In this document: piece by piece, positions 44,346-52,995 of the stretch | How positions within the stretch are numbered: the stretch's first letter is position 1 | Layout: every line of letters starts with the position of its first letter | Assembly (NCBI RefSeq): GCF_009857835.1 | Contig: NZ_WWCL01000001.1 | Coordinates: forward strand, 1,488,001-1,552,000 | Reading direction: 5' to 3' | Source of the DNA: Duganella fentianensis | GTDB lineage: Bacteria; Pseudomonadota; Gammaproteobacteria; Burkholderiales; Burkholderiaceae_D | DNA: 64,000 nt | Notes under the pieces: generated by a model | The model's input: only the letters and a program-made list of their open reading frames with translations | The model's database searches: none | What the model was told of the DNA's origin: nothing | Translations under genes and position numbers: made by a program

Positions 44346-45080
44346 ATGTTACAAAAAATCGCAAGCAGTGACTCACAGCGCTTTGCCGGACGAGTCGCTG
44401 TGGTGGGGGCGATACTGGCATGGACCATGGCCATACTGCTGATGGCCGCTGCCGGATTCGACTTCGATGCAGCGGAGAACCCCGTCTCGATGCTGGCATT
44501 CTCGGCCGAGGCGCAGAATCTCTATCGACTGGGGATGTGGGCGGATATTCTGGGCTGGTACATCCCATTTCTCGTGGTCGGGGGCTTTCTTTGGCAGCGC
44601 ATGCGTCAGCGCATGGGCGTCGACGCTGATATTGCGCTGGTGAGTCTGGTGGCTTACGCCTTGCTCGGTATGGTCGGTGCCGGGATGTTGAATCTGACTT
44701 TGCCCGGATTGGCGACGCTGTATACCGGTCATGATGCGGCAGGTGTTGCAGCGGCCCAGGCAACATGGACGGCTCTACAAAATGCGGCTCAAGGTATCTG
44801 GAATATCGAAGCTCCCGTGTTGATGATCTGGGGAGCTACGGCAGCAAAGTATCTTAAGGCGGAGAGGTGGGGCTATGGTGGCCTGCTAAAATTCGATGTG
44901 GCGCTGTTTGGGATTGAATTTCTGCTGAATCTACTTGGCCGTCGTGACTTCGCGATGTCGGTGCAGATGCTGACATTGCTAATCCATCCGCTTTGGTTGC
45001 TTCTGTTTGGACTGAATCTATTGCGCCTACAACCTGTGTCTACGTCGCTTAAGGACGCGCCCCGCGGACAGGCTATTTGA
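44346..45080 (+). CDS. Six-TM membrane protein of unknown function
   Basis: 244 residues starting MLQKIASSDSQRFAGRVAVV, with AAGGA 9 bases upstream of the ATG at 44346. Six hydrophobic segments at about 16-38, 55-80, 95-125, 160-180, 190-208 and 215-235; no cytoplasmic domain. I do not recognise the family with certainty (it resembles DUF4386-type proteins). It belongs to the amine oxidase cluster and may serve as transporter or membrane partner. Confidence 0.7.
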   Translation: MLQKIASSDSQRFAGRVAVVGAILAWTMAILLMAAAGFDFDAAENPVSMLAFSAEAQNLYRLGMWADILGWYIPFLVVGGFLWQRMRQRMGVDADIALVSLVAYALLGMVGAGMLNLTLPGLATLYTGHDAAGVAAAQATWTALQNAAQGIWNIEAPVLMIWGATAAKYLKAERWGYGGLLKFDVALFGIEFLLNLLGRRDFAMSVQMLTLLIHPLWLLLFGLNLLRLQPVSTSLKDAPRGQAI

Positions 45081-45378
45081 AGCGAGGTAGCGTGACAAGA
45101 CCTTCATGCTGTGAACATCTGCCGCGGGCACCTGTGCTGCTGAGAGTTCGGAGTCTGTATCGGCCTTAAAGATGCTAGAACGCCGGAGCAGGGCAAGTGG
45201 TCAGCGCGAGATGTTGCAAGCGAGGGCGGATGCTATCGTCCTTGCCTTGAAATGTCGTGGCCGGGCATGGTCTAGTCAGTGTGCCAGCCTTTGGCCAGGA
45301 ATTGGTTCGCGTAATTCTGTCTGCGCAATGGGAGCATTTGCAGTGGTGATGTGCTTTGCGCTGTCGATGTGCGCGGCA

Positions 45379-45407
45379 TTGACTTTTTGGTATACATACC
45401 AAACAAT
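45379..45407 (+). promoter_or_regulatory. TetR-gene promoter with palindromic operator
   Basis: TTGACT (45379-45384), 17-base spacer, AACAAT (45402-45407). Between and touching the boxes is TTTGGTAT-AC-ATACCAAA (45386-45403), a perfect 8-bp inverted repeat: a classic TetR-family operator position for autorepression. The half-site TTTGGTA is shared with the regulon promoters A and C to E. Confidence 0.78.
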
Positions 45408-45435
45408 GGGATGTTATCTATCACTCTTTACGACA

Positions 45436-46119
45436 ATGACATCAGCAAAAGAACCCGCCGAAAAGCCTACACGGAAAAAGCGTAACACTGTACCAGCCGT
45501 CGCGAGCGAAGTTGCGACGGCTGGTCTACGTGCCCAAGGCCTGCGCACCCGCAATGCGATTGTTGCTGTTGCCAGGACAGTACTGCTGGAAGGTGGCAGT
45601 CTGGAATTCTCACTGCGTGAAGTCGCGGCCCGTGCTGGTATCAGTATCAGCAACTTGCAGTATTATTTTCCTACCCGATTATCGGTTTTGCGTGCCGTTA
45701 TCGAGCCGCAGATCGAGGCTTATCTAGTGGAATTGCGGGCAGCGTTCAATAGTGGTGCGCCTGCTAGGGAAACACTCGAGGGGCTGGCTGTCCGATCGCT
45801 GCGGGAAGCCAAGGATGCAGAAGCAACCGCACTATGGTGGCATTTTGTATCGTTTGCCGTCATCGATCCGGAATGTTCCCGCCTGCTGGACGAATGGTAT
45901 GAGACCTTGACCAACGAGGTGGCACACGTGATCCGGCGCGCATATCCGCACTATACCGCCGCCGATTGCCTGCATCGTGCTACCTTGTTGATTGCGCTGG
46001 CCGATGGCATCAATTTCCAGCTTGGTGCAGGACGTCGTAAACGTCACTATACACGTGGGCTCGATGCAAAGTTCCGTGCTGCAGCTGAATGTATCTTGGG
46101 AGATAGTTTATTGACCTAG
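45436..46119 (+). CDS. TetR-family regulator
   Basis: 227 residues from MTSAKEPAEKPTRKKRNTVP. The helix-turn-helix is in SLREVAARAGISISNLQYYF (near residue 70-95), followed by an all-helical ligand domain. The frame is open from 45172, but the operator and promoter at 45379-45407 lie inside that extension, so the true start is 45436 (or 45406 at the earliest). Lies in the middle of the accessory block, directly after the amine oxidase cluster; best candidate regulator of the shared promoter element. Confidence 0.88.
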   Translation: MTSAKEPAEKPTRKKRNTVPAVASEVATAGLRAQGLRTRNAIVAVARTVLLEGGSLEFSLREVAARAGISISNLQYYFPTRLSVLRAVIEPQIEAYLVELRAAFNSGAPARETLEGLAVRSLREAKDAEATALWWHFVSFAVIDPECSRLLDEWYETLTNEVAHVIRRAYPHYTAADCLHRATLLIALADGINFQLGAGRRKRHYTRGLDAKFRAAAECILGDSLLT

Positions 46120-46148
46120 TTCGGTCTTATCGATTTGGGTACGGTAGA

Positions 46149-46179
46149 AAAACGACAGCAGAGCCTGTCGTTTTTTTTT
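46149..46179 (+). terminator. Terminator after the TetR gene
   Basis: AACGACAG (46151-46158), loop CAGAGC, CTGTCGTT (46165-46172), then a run of T: a strong Rho-independent terminator. Confidence 0.88.
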
Positions 46180-46188
46180 AACTTTTGT

Positions 46189-46224
46189 TTGGTTTAATGT
46201 CCTAAGTTTGGTACGATGTACCTA
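46189..46224 (+). promoter_or_regulatory. Regulon promoter C (before 7-TM orphan 1)
   Basis: TTGGTT (46189-46194), 17-base spacer, TACGAT (46212-46217). Core GTCCTAAGTTTGGTACGATG (46199-46218), with TACCTAC after it; GGTAC-GAT-GTACC here is a perfect short palindrome. Predicted start near 46224. Confidence 0.72.
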
Positions 46225-46396
46225 CTTTATGTTTGGTTGTTCAGCGGAGACCAGATTCGCCAGTTTGGTCTCTTATGGCACTGCTGATCAAGACACGATG
46301 GTGGCGCCTGGGCTACCGGATGCCTCTGAACTGAACAATTCATGCCGCTTGTGCAGACGCTTGCACCCTGATCATTTGCTCATCATTAGGTTAGTT
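46225..46396 (+). other. Long leader of 7-TM orphan 1
   Basis: About 170 bases between the predicted transcription start and the chosen ATG. It stays open in the gene's frame (an in-frame ATG at about 46229 begins MFGCSAETRFASLVS) but shows no ribosome-binding site and no resemblance to the paralogue, so I treat it as leader. Confidence 0.45.
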
Positions 46397-47083
46397 ATGG
46401 AACTTAAATACTATTTTTACTGTTTCGCCGACATTGTTCTGATCGTGTCTTCGTACATCCTCGGGCGAAAGTTGCTCAAGAAAAGGAATTACCTACTGGG
46501 TGCCGAATGGCTGGTGGTGACTTTCTCCGCGACGAATCTGCTGATCAATGCGCTGACTGAAGCGCCGCTTTTTCTCAAAATCTCGCTGTTCTGTGATGCC
46601 TTTTCCCGCAGCTTCGGCATACCGGTGATCGGTGTCATCGGACTCATGGCCGTCACGCACCGTTTCAAGCCCACAATTTTTGCCGACGTGATGCTATTTC
46701 TCGTCGGACTGGTGGTCACCGTGATTATCTGGACCACCGACGCGCTCACGGTAGTGAAGCCTTATTTCTATTTGGTGGCCTGGAGCACCTTCTCCCTTTA
46801 TCTGCTGTTGCTGATACGGCAGCTGCTTGAGGTAAATGAACGTTTTCATGCGCTGAGCGTCGCGGTTTCCATGGTCTGCGGCCAAGCCATTGCTGGGACC
46901 TATGACTTCTACCGCATCCCCGGTGATGATGATCACGCCATCTTTTACACCTTCGCTATGTTGACCTGGTCCTTGCTTGGCATTTCGCTTTACTTTGCCT
47001 ATTGCGCGCTGGAGCGTCATCAGTACACCGTTGCCAGCGCCCGTAAAGCCGTATCCAAAGACAGCACCTATCCAGGAAATTGA
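46397..47083 (+). CDS. 7-TM orphan membrane protein 1 (paralogue of the 57216 gene)
   Basis: 228 residues with seven hydrophobic segments at about 5-25, 40-60, 75-93, 100-120, 125-150, 155-178 and 185-210, and little else. Shared with the 57216 product: IPVIGVIGLMAVTHRFKP against LPVLVVLGMLAVTHQFRP at TM3, and LYFAYCALERH against LYYAVYALERV after TM7. Family not recognised. The start is set at the ATG at 46397 because the paralogue aligns from there. Preceded by regulon promoter C and followed by a terminator, so transcribed alone. A role as sensor or transporter is guesswork. Confidence 0.75.
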   Translation: MELKYYFYCFADIVLIVSSYILGRKLLKKRNYLLGAEWLVVTFSATNLLINALTEAPLFLKISLFCDAFSRSFGIPVIGVIGLMAVTHRFKPTIFADVMLFLVGLVVTVIIWTTDALTVVKPYFYLVAWSTFSLYLLLLIRQLLEVNERFHALSVAVSMVCGQAIAGTYDFYRIPGDDDHAIFYTFAMLTWSLLGISLYFAYCALERHQYTVASARKAVSKDSTYPGN

Positions 47084-47124
47084 AGCACTGATTGATCTCC
47101 GCCATCCCTCCGAAGGATGGTTTT

Positions 47125-47156
47125 GCCCGGTAGCCGCAAGCTGCCGGGCTTTTTTA
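47125..47156 (+). terminator. Terminator after 7-TM orphan 1
   Basis: GCCCGGTAGC (47125-47134), loop CGCAA, GCTGCCGGGC (47140-47149), then TTTTTT. Ten-base stem with one G-T pair; strong. Confidence 0.9.
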
Positions 47157-47212
47157 TTTGTGCGTATAAGTACTGCGAGCTCATGGCAAGTGTTGTATTT
47201 TGATTCAATTAT

Positions 47213-47248
47213 TTATTTGCTTGTCCTATCTTTGGTAATATGTCCTAC
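47213..47248 (+). promoter_or_regulatory. Regulon promoter D (before the DUF1329 operon)
   Basis: Core GTCCTATCTTTGGTAATATG (47223-47242) followed by TCCTACA; -10 box TAATAT (47236-47241). The -35 is weak (TTATTT, 47213-47218, 17-base spacer), which suggests that an activator or another factor is needed. Predicted start about 55 bases before the GTG at 47305. Confidence 0.7.
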
Positions 47249-47304
47249 ATCAACTGGTGGTGAATTTTATTGCGGCGATGGTGGTATATAAAAAGGAGAA
47301 AGTG

Positions 47305-48669
47305 GTGAATAGAGCATTGGCTATATTGGGCATGGCGCTGGTATCTGGTGGTTTCGCGCAGGCGGCAGGCGGGGAGGTGGACGTGGCTAGACTGGGCAAG
47401 GAGTTGACGCCAGTCGGTGCTGACCGGGCCGGTAACAAAGACGGCAGCATTCCTGCGTGGACTGGCGGCGACATGAAGGCGCCACAAGGCTGGCGCGTGG
47501 GTGCGCCGCGGCCAGATCCGTACGGCAACGACAAGCGTCAATTCTCTATCGATGCGACCAACGTTGACCGCTACAAGGACAAGCTGGCCGCTGGCCAGAT
47601 TGAAATGATCAAGACCGTTCCCGGATACCGGATGGACATCTACCCAACCCACCGCTCTTGCGGTTATCCTGACTTCTTCTATGACCGGACGCGGAAAAAT
47701 GCGGCGAATGCCAAGCTAGCCGATAACGGGTATGAAATCGCTGAGGCGATTGGGGCGGCCGTGCCATTCCCATTGCCGCGTAACGGTGCCGAGGTCATTT
47801 GGAACCATAAGCTGAACTGGAAAGGGGAGGGCTTTGTCGCCCACTTTGCCAGCTATATTCCGCCTAAAGGCGGTGACAGCATCGGCGAAGCCATCGTGCA
47901 GGACGAGTTTGAAATGTCTCCGATGTGGTCGCCATCGAATAAAGGTCTAGCTGATGCGCGCGGGATCGAGTATCAGTTGCTAAACGTCTATACGGCGCCC
48001 CCTTCGATTGCCGGCGATGCGACGCTAGCACAGTATAACTTTGCCAAGCCTAATGATGTCTGGCTCTACTTCGCCAGTCAGCGTCGTGTGCGGCGCGCGC
48101 CGACCTACCAGTATGACGCCCCGGTATTGAATACGGAGAATCTGGAAGTGGTCGATCAATACTTCCAGTTCAACGGTCCACTAGACCGGTATAACTGGAA
48201 GCTGCTAGGAAAAAAGGAGCTCTACGTTCCCTACAACACTTATCAGCTCAATTCGCCAAGCCAGAAGGTGGCCGATGTCGTCAAACCCAAATTCTTCAGC
48301 CGCGATCTGACACGCTACGAGTTACATCGTACTTGGGTGGTGGAAGCTACGCTTAAAGAGGGGATGCGCCATACCTTCCCGAAACGTATGTTCTACATCG
48401 ATGAGGACAGCTGGACCATCCTCGTGGCCGACATGTTCGATGCGCAAGGAAAAGTGTGGCGTACTGCCGAGATGGGGCCCTACATGGCCTGGGAGATTCC
48501 CGCCTGCGTCTCTGGTGCCAACAGTAGTTTCGATCACGTTAGCGGGCGTGTATTGCTTGATCGCGTCATAGGCGGTGGCAAAGACACCGACTGGCTGGCT
48601 GCGCGCGAGGGGCGGCTTAAGGCTGCAACGTTCGAGCCGGACGGCCTGCGTCGTGCTACCACCCGTTAA
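47305..48669 (+). CDS. DUF1329-family envelope protein
   Basis: 454 residues from a GTG start (AAGGAG at 47293-47298): signal peptide VNRALAILGMALVSGGFAQA, then the family opening ELTPVGADRAGNKDGSIPAW and the long DUF1329 domain (KRMFYIDEDSWTILVADMFD near the C-terminus), which I recall as related to LolA/LolB-like lipoprotein-carrier folds. DUF1329 genes regularly occur with DUF1302, MMPL and YCF48 genes, all four of which follow here; the set is linked with hydrophobic-compound metabolism. Precise role unknown. Confidence 0.86.
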   Translation: MNRALAILGMALVSGGFAQAAGGEVDVARLGKELTPVGADRAGNKDGSIPAWTGGDMKAPQGWRVGAPRPDPYGNDKRQFSIDATNVDRYKDKLAAGQIEMIKTVPGYRMDIYPTHRSCGYPDFFYDRTRKNAANAKLADNGYEIAEAIGAAVPFPLPRNGAEVIWNHKLNWKGEGFVAHFASYIPPKGGDSIGEAIVQDEFEMSPMWSPSNKGLADARGIEYQLLNVYTAPPSIAGDATLAQYNFAKPNDVWLYFASQRRVRRAPTYQYDAPVLNTENLEVVDQYFQFNGPLDRYNWKLLGKKELYVPYNTYQLNSPSQKVADVVKPKFFSRDLTRYELHRTWVVEATLKEGMRHTFPKRMFYIDEDSWTILVADMFDAQGKVWRTAEMGPYMAWEIPACVSGANSSFDHVSGRVLLDRVIGGGKDTDWLAAREGRLKAATFEPDGLRRATTR

Positions 48670-48696
48670 ACCATACGCATCCTGAGGGACAGTGAG

Positions 48697-50607
48697 ATGA
48701 AATTACTAGTAAAGACCAATACGCTCCCGGCACGCCGGATAGCGGTCAGTGCGGTACTGGCAGTGCTCTCGGCCGGGACTGCCTATGGCGCAGAATGGAC
48801 CATGCAGAATGGCTGGGTTGTCAATCTCGATTCGACCATCTCGTTCGGTATGATTGCACGCACCTCATCGGCCGATTGCCGCAATCTCGGCAATGACAAC
48901 GGCGGCTGTGTGGGGGATGCCGCGACGCCGCTGCAATTGTCGAATCCGGCCGTATTTGCCGTCAACCTCGATACGCTGCGCTTGAACCAGGATCTCGGCA
49001 ATTTGCGCTATGGCAAAGGGCAGGTGGTATCCGCTAATCTGCAATACAGTGCCGAACTGTACGTCAAAGCTAGCGATGGCTGGAGTGGTTTGCTACGGGG
49101 CGTCGCAAATCATGATTTCGCAGTGGACCGGAGCACCCGCGCACCGCTCGATAGCGCGGCACGGGACTTTGCGGTCAGTAACCCCCGCTGGCTGGATGCC
49201 TATGTAACTAAAGAGTTCGACTTTGGCGCGCAGCAGGCTCGCGTCCGCGTTGGTAATCAGGTCTTGAGCTGGGGCGAGGATCTCTTCATTGCAGGCGGCG
49301 TGAATTCGATCAATGCCCTTTATGTACCGACCGCGCACCAACCCGGTACCCCGCTGAAAAACCTCTTCATTCCCGCACCGATGCTGTCATTTAGCAGTTC
49401 GCTGGCAGAAGGATGGGGAGTTGAAGCCTTCTATCAGTGGAAGTGGAATCGCTATACGTTTGATGCGCCGGGAACGTTCTTTTCCACCACGAACTTCGCC
49501 GGTAATGGCGGACGCGGCATCTATTTGCCGACCTCGGCCTTGAATGCTGCGGTAGCCCGGTTTGGGCTGGAGCCATTCCCAGCCGGCACCATCGGAAATC
49601 CTGCAACGCTCAATATAGGGATAAATCCGCAGACCGGTTTGCCCTACGGTCGCCGCCTCAGTGCTGCAGAACTGGCCGATCCGGCAGTCAATCCGGCCGG
49701 GGCGATCTTGGGTAGCGGTACCGTGATTCCACGCGTAGGCGAACACGCACCGCACAATGGACAGGGCGGTATCGCTGTCCGGCATCGCTTCGCCGAAAGT
49801 GGGGACGAGATGGGACTCTACTATATCCGTTATGACGACAAGGTTCCCTTCGTCAAATACCGGGTCAGTGGTACTTCGGCTAACCCGTTCGGTCTTGAGG
49901 CGGCGCTCGATTATGGTACGCATCGCGATCTGTTCGGCATTTCCTACAATTTGCAGGCGGGTGAATGGGTGATCGGCTCGGAACTGTCGTTCCGTCCACG
50001 CGATGGTGTCACCATAGATCCCACTGCGGTAATCGATCCCCGCAATAAGCATTACTGCAATGCTTTGGCAGACTTTAGCGCCGCACCACTCGGTAGTGAG
50101 TGCCGCGGCTGGGTGGATACGCAACACTACCAGTTGCACTTGACCGGAATACATATTCTTTCGCCGTCCGGCATGCTGGGGGGCTTGCTGCGGGCATCGG
50201 GCGCCAGTGAAGGCACGATCTCGGCGGAAACCGCACTCGCCTATTATCCCAAGCTACGTCTGAACGGCACGGTGCCTTACGCTGTCAGTGCCGATTACAG
50301 CCTGCCGACCAAGACGTCGTGGGGCATGGTGTTTGCGGCCTCGCTGACGTATCCCAATGTCTTCGGTACCCGTGCATCGCTGACGCCTGATCTCGCTGTG
50401 TCACAGGGACTGTCAGGCCTGTCCGCCACAGCGCAGCCGGGTTTTATTAAGGGAGCGGGAGCGGCAGTGCTGGGCATGACGGTCGACCTCAAGGTCAAAC
50501 CGGAAACAAAGCTGCGACTCGACTACACCAAAAATTGGGGCGGTGGCGCGGTCAATCCTATGCGTGATCGTAATTTTGTTTCCTTCAGTATGGCGTCATC
50601 CTTCTAA
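48697..50607 (+). CDS. DUF1302-family outer-membrane protein
   Basis: 636 residues with signal peptide (AVSAVLAVLSAGTAYGAEWT), then NGWVVNLDSTISFGMIARTS, which is the DUF1302 opening. The remainder is a beta-strand-rich barrel ending FVSFSMASSF with C-terminal Phe, hence an outer-membrane channel or surface protein. Its stop codon overlaps the ATG of the MMPL gene by one base (TAATG). Together with DUF1329 it may move a hydrophobic compound between the outer membrane and periplasm. Confidence 0.87.
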   Translation: MKLLVKTNTLPARRIAVSAVLAVLSAGTAYGAEWTMQNGWVVNLDSTISFGMIARTSSADCRNLGNDNGGCVGDAATPLQLSNPAVFAVNLDTLRLNQDLGNLRYGKGQVVSANLQYSAELYVKASDGWSGLLRGVANHDFAVDRSTRAPLDSAARDFAVSNPRWLDAYVTKEFDFGAQQARVRVGNQVLSWGEDLFIAGGVNSINALYVPTAHQPGTPLKNLFIPAPMLSFSSSLAEGWGVEAFYQWKWNRYTFDAPGTFFSTTNFAGNGGRGIYLPTSALNAAVARFGLEPFPAGTIGNPATLNIGINPQTGLPYGRRLSAAELADPAVNPAGAILGSGTVIPRVGEHAPHNGQGGIAVRHRFAESGDEMGLYYIRYDDKVPFVKYRVSGTSANPFGLEAALDYGTHRDLFGISYNLQAGEWVIGSELSFRPRDGVTIDPTAVIDPRNKHYCNALADFSAAPLGSECRGWVDTQHYQLHLTGIHILSPSGMLGGLLRASGASEGTISAETALAYYPKLRLNGTVPYAVSADYSLPTKTSWGMVFAASLTYPNVFGTRASLTPDLAVSQGLSGLSATAQPGFIKGAGAAVLGMTVDLKVKPETKLRLDYTKNWGGGAVNPMRDRNFVSFSMASSF

Positions 50608-52985
50608 TGCTTACTACTATCATTGCCCGTCTTGAAACTGCGCTGTTCGGATATCGCCGTCTCTTCCTTCTCCTACTAGCGGGTATGACCTTGCTGATGG
50701 GCGTGTTCGCCATGCGTCTGCAGTTGAGCGCTGGCTTCGAGAAACAAATGCCCAAGGGGCACGAGTACATCCAGACCTTTGAACAGTATCGTGCCCAACT
50801 GTTCGGTGCTAACCGGCTCACTATTGCCGTCCATGCACGCAAAGGCAATGTCTGGAATTCGGCAGTGCTCACGCAATTGCTCAAGGTGACCGATGCGGTG
50901 ACGTACTTGCCCGGCGTGCAGCGCACCAGTGTGACCTCGCTGTGGACTCCGAATGTATTCTTCACCGAAATCACCGAGGATGGCTTTCGCGCCGAACCGG
51001 TGGCCGGTGGCGATATCGTTCCGGAGAAGCTGAACCCGGAGGTCATCGGGCAAATGCGTCAGCGTGCGACTGCTGGCGGGCACATCGGCACGCTGGTCGC
51101 GCGTGACCAGACCAGTGCTCTGATAACTGCCGAGCTCTCGGACACCGACCCTCGTACAGGACAGCAACTGGACTATATTGCCTTCAACCGGATGCTGGAA
51201 GAGAAAGTCCGTCGTGCCTTCGAGAATCCTGAGGTGGAGATCGAGATCATCGGTTTCGCCAAGCAGATCGGGGATATTGCTGATCGTTCGGACGAGGTGA
51301 TGAAGTTCTTTGTGATTGCCTTCGTGCTCACCGGTCTTTCGGTCTACTGGTATTGCCGCTCGATCCGTCTGACCCTGCTGCCGCTGGTATGTTCGCTGAC
51401 CTCGCTGGTCTGGCAGTTCGGGACGCTGCACTGGCTTGGCTTCGGGCTGGATCCGCTGGCCATACTGGTACCGTTTCTGGTATTTGCTATCGGTGTCTCG
51501 CATGGCATTCAGCAGATTAACTTCATCATGCGCGAGGTGGCCAACGGTGCAGATTCGGCCACGGCTGCGCGCCATAGTTTCACCGGTTTGCTGATTCCCG
51601 GCTCACTGGCACTGATTACGGCCCTGGTTAGCTTCATTACGCTGATCCTGATCCCCATCCCCATGATCCGCGAGCTGGCCATTACGGCGGCGATCGGTAT
51701 GGCCTATAAAATCTTGACCAATCTGATGATGCTGCCTGTCGCAGCATCGTTCTTCCACTTCACCCCAGCGTATGCACGCGCTGCGCTGGATCGGCGCGAG
51801 AAACATAATGGCTGGCTACAGGCGATTGCACGGATTGCCCGGCCGCGTAATGCACTGATCGTCACGATGGCAGGCTGTGCGGTGTTCGCCGTGGCGTTCT
51901 GGCAAAGTCAGGGACGCCATATCGGCAGCCTGCAGCCGGGTGCGCCAGAATTGCGGGTGGAGTCGCGCTATAACCGCGATGCGGCCGCAATTGTCGAGCG
52001 CTTTGATGTCGGTCTGGATTGGCTTACCGTAGTGTTCGAAGCCCATCCGCAAGTCCACGGAGAAGTCTGCTCGCGGGTAGACCAGATGCTGTATATCGAT
52101 GAGTTCGCATGGTATATGCGCGGTGTCCCCGGCGTGGTGTCCGTCGACGCTCTGGCAGGGCAGTTGAAGCTCTACAACGCGGGTTTGAATGAGGGTAACC
52201 CTAAGCTGACCACCGTCACCCGCGATCCGCGCGGACTGGGCTCGCAATTTGCTGGCGTCAATAACCGCATTGCCGGCCTGTCCTCGGGCGATTGCCGCGT
52301 GCAGGGCGTCAATCTGTATCTGCCAGATCATCGGGCCACCACGATCAAGAGCGTGATCGAAGCAGTCAAGGAGTTTTCCCGTACCAATCACCTGGATGGC
52401 GTCAGCCTGCGTCTGGCCAGCGGCAATGCCGGGGTACAGGCGGCTACCAATGAAGTACTGGAACATGCCGAGACACCGATGATGCTATACGTCTACTTCG
52501 CCATTCTGGCGCTGGTATTCCTGGTCTATCGGGACTGGCGCGCAATGATTGCTTGCTGTTTGCCGCTGACCGTAGCGACATGGATAGGCTACTGGTTCAT
52601 GAAAGAGCTCGAAATCGGTCTGACGGTAGCGACGCTGCCCGTGATGGTGCTGGCAGTCGGGATAGGGGTTGACTATGCTTTCTATATCTATAACCGCTTG
52701 CAAGTGCATCTGGCACAGGGAAGTGCTTTCACTCGCGCACTGGAACAGGCATTGGCGGAAACCGGCCTCGCCACCGTATTCACTGCTATCACGCTTTCTG
52801 TAGGGGTTGCAACCTGGACGTTCTCCAGCCTCAAATTTCAGGCAGACATGGGGGCATTACTGACATTTATGTTCCTCGTGAACATGGTGATGGCCATTAC
52901 GCTGCTGCCGGCATTTGCTGCGGTACTGGAGTGGCTGATCCCTCGGAAAGGCCCCGTATATATGCCAGCGATCTTACAACACTGA
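50607..52985 (+). CDS. MMPL/RND-superfamily transporter
   Basis: 792-residue inner-membrane transporter, shorter than HAE-type pumps and without an adjacent adaptor gene. TM1 near 17-35 (FLLLLAGMTLLMGVFAMRLQ), a large periplasmic loop, a bundle of TMs at 230-385 (GISH motif in LVFAIGVSHGIQQINFIMRE), a second periplasmic loop, and the last TM bundle at 620-780 (AVGIGVDYAFYIYNRLQVHL). This is the HpnN/MmpL type, handling lipids and hydrophobic molecules. Third gene of the DUF1329 operon. Confidence 0.9.
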   Translation: MLTTIIARLETALFGYRRLFLLLLAGMTLLMGVFAMRLQLSAGFEKQMPKGHEYIQTFEQYRAQLFGANRLTIAVHARKGNVWNSAVLTQLLKVTDAVTYLPGVQRTSVTSLWTPNVFFTEITEDGFRAEPVAGGDIVPEKLNPEVIGQMRQRATAGGHIGTLVARDQTSALITAELSDTDPRTGQQLDYIAFNRMLEEKVRRAFENPEVEIEIIGFAKQIGDIADRSDEVMKFFVIAFVLTGLSVYWYCRSIRLTLLPLVCSLTSLVWQFGTLHWLGFGLDPLAILVPFLVFAIGVSHGIQQINFIMREVANGADSATAARHSFTGLLIPGSLALITALVSFITLILIPIPMIRELAITAAIGMAYKILTNLMMLPVAASFFHFTPAYARAALDRREKHNGWLQAIARIARPRNALIVTMAGCAVFAVAFWQSQGRHIGSLQPGAPELRVESRYNRDAAAIVERFDVGLDWLTVVFEAHPQVHGEVCSRVDQMLYIDEFAWYMRGVPGVVSVDALAGQLKLYNAGLNEGNPKLTTVTRDPRGLGSQFAGVNNRIAGLSSGDCRVQGVNLYLPDHRATTIKSVIEAVKEFSRTNHLDGVSLRLASGNAGVQAATNEVLEHAETPMMLYVYFAILALVFLVYRDWRAMIACCLPLTVATWIGYWFMKELEIGLTVATLPVMVLAVGIGVDYAFYIYNRLQVHLAQGSAFTRALEQALAETGLATVFTAITLSVGVATWTFSSLKFQADMGALLTFMFLVNMVMAITLLPAFAAVLEWLIPRKGPVYMPAILQH

Positions 52986-52995
52986 GGAATGAATT

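Noticed and set aside
45172..45435. N-terminal extension of the TetR gene
   Set aside because: The open frame continues upstream, but it contains the promoter and palindromic operator and has no homology-like features; the start at 45436 fits a transcript start near 45414.
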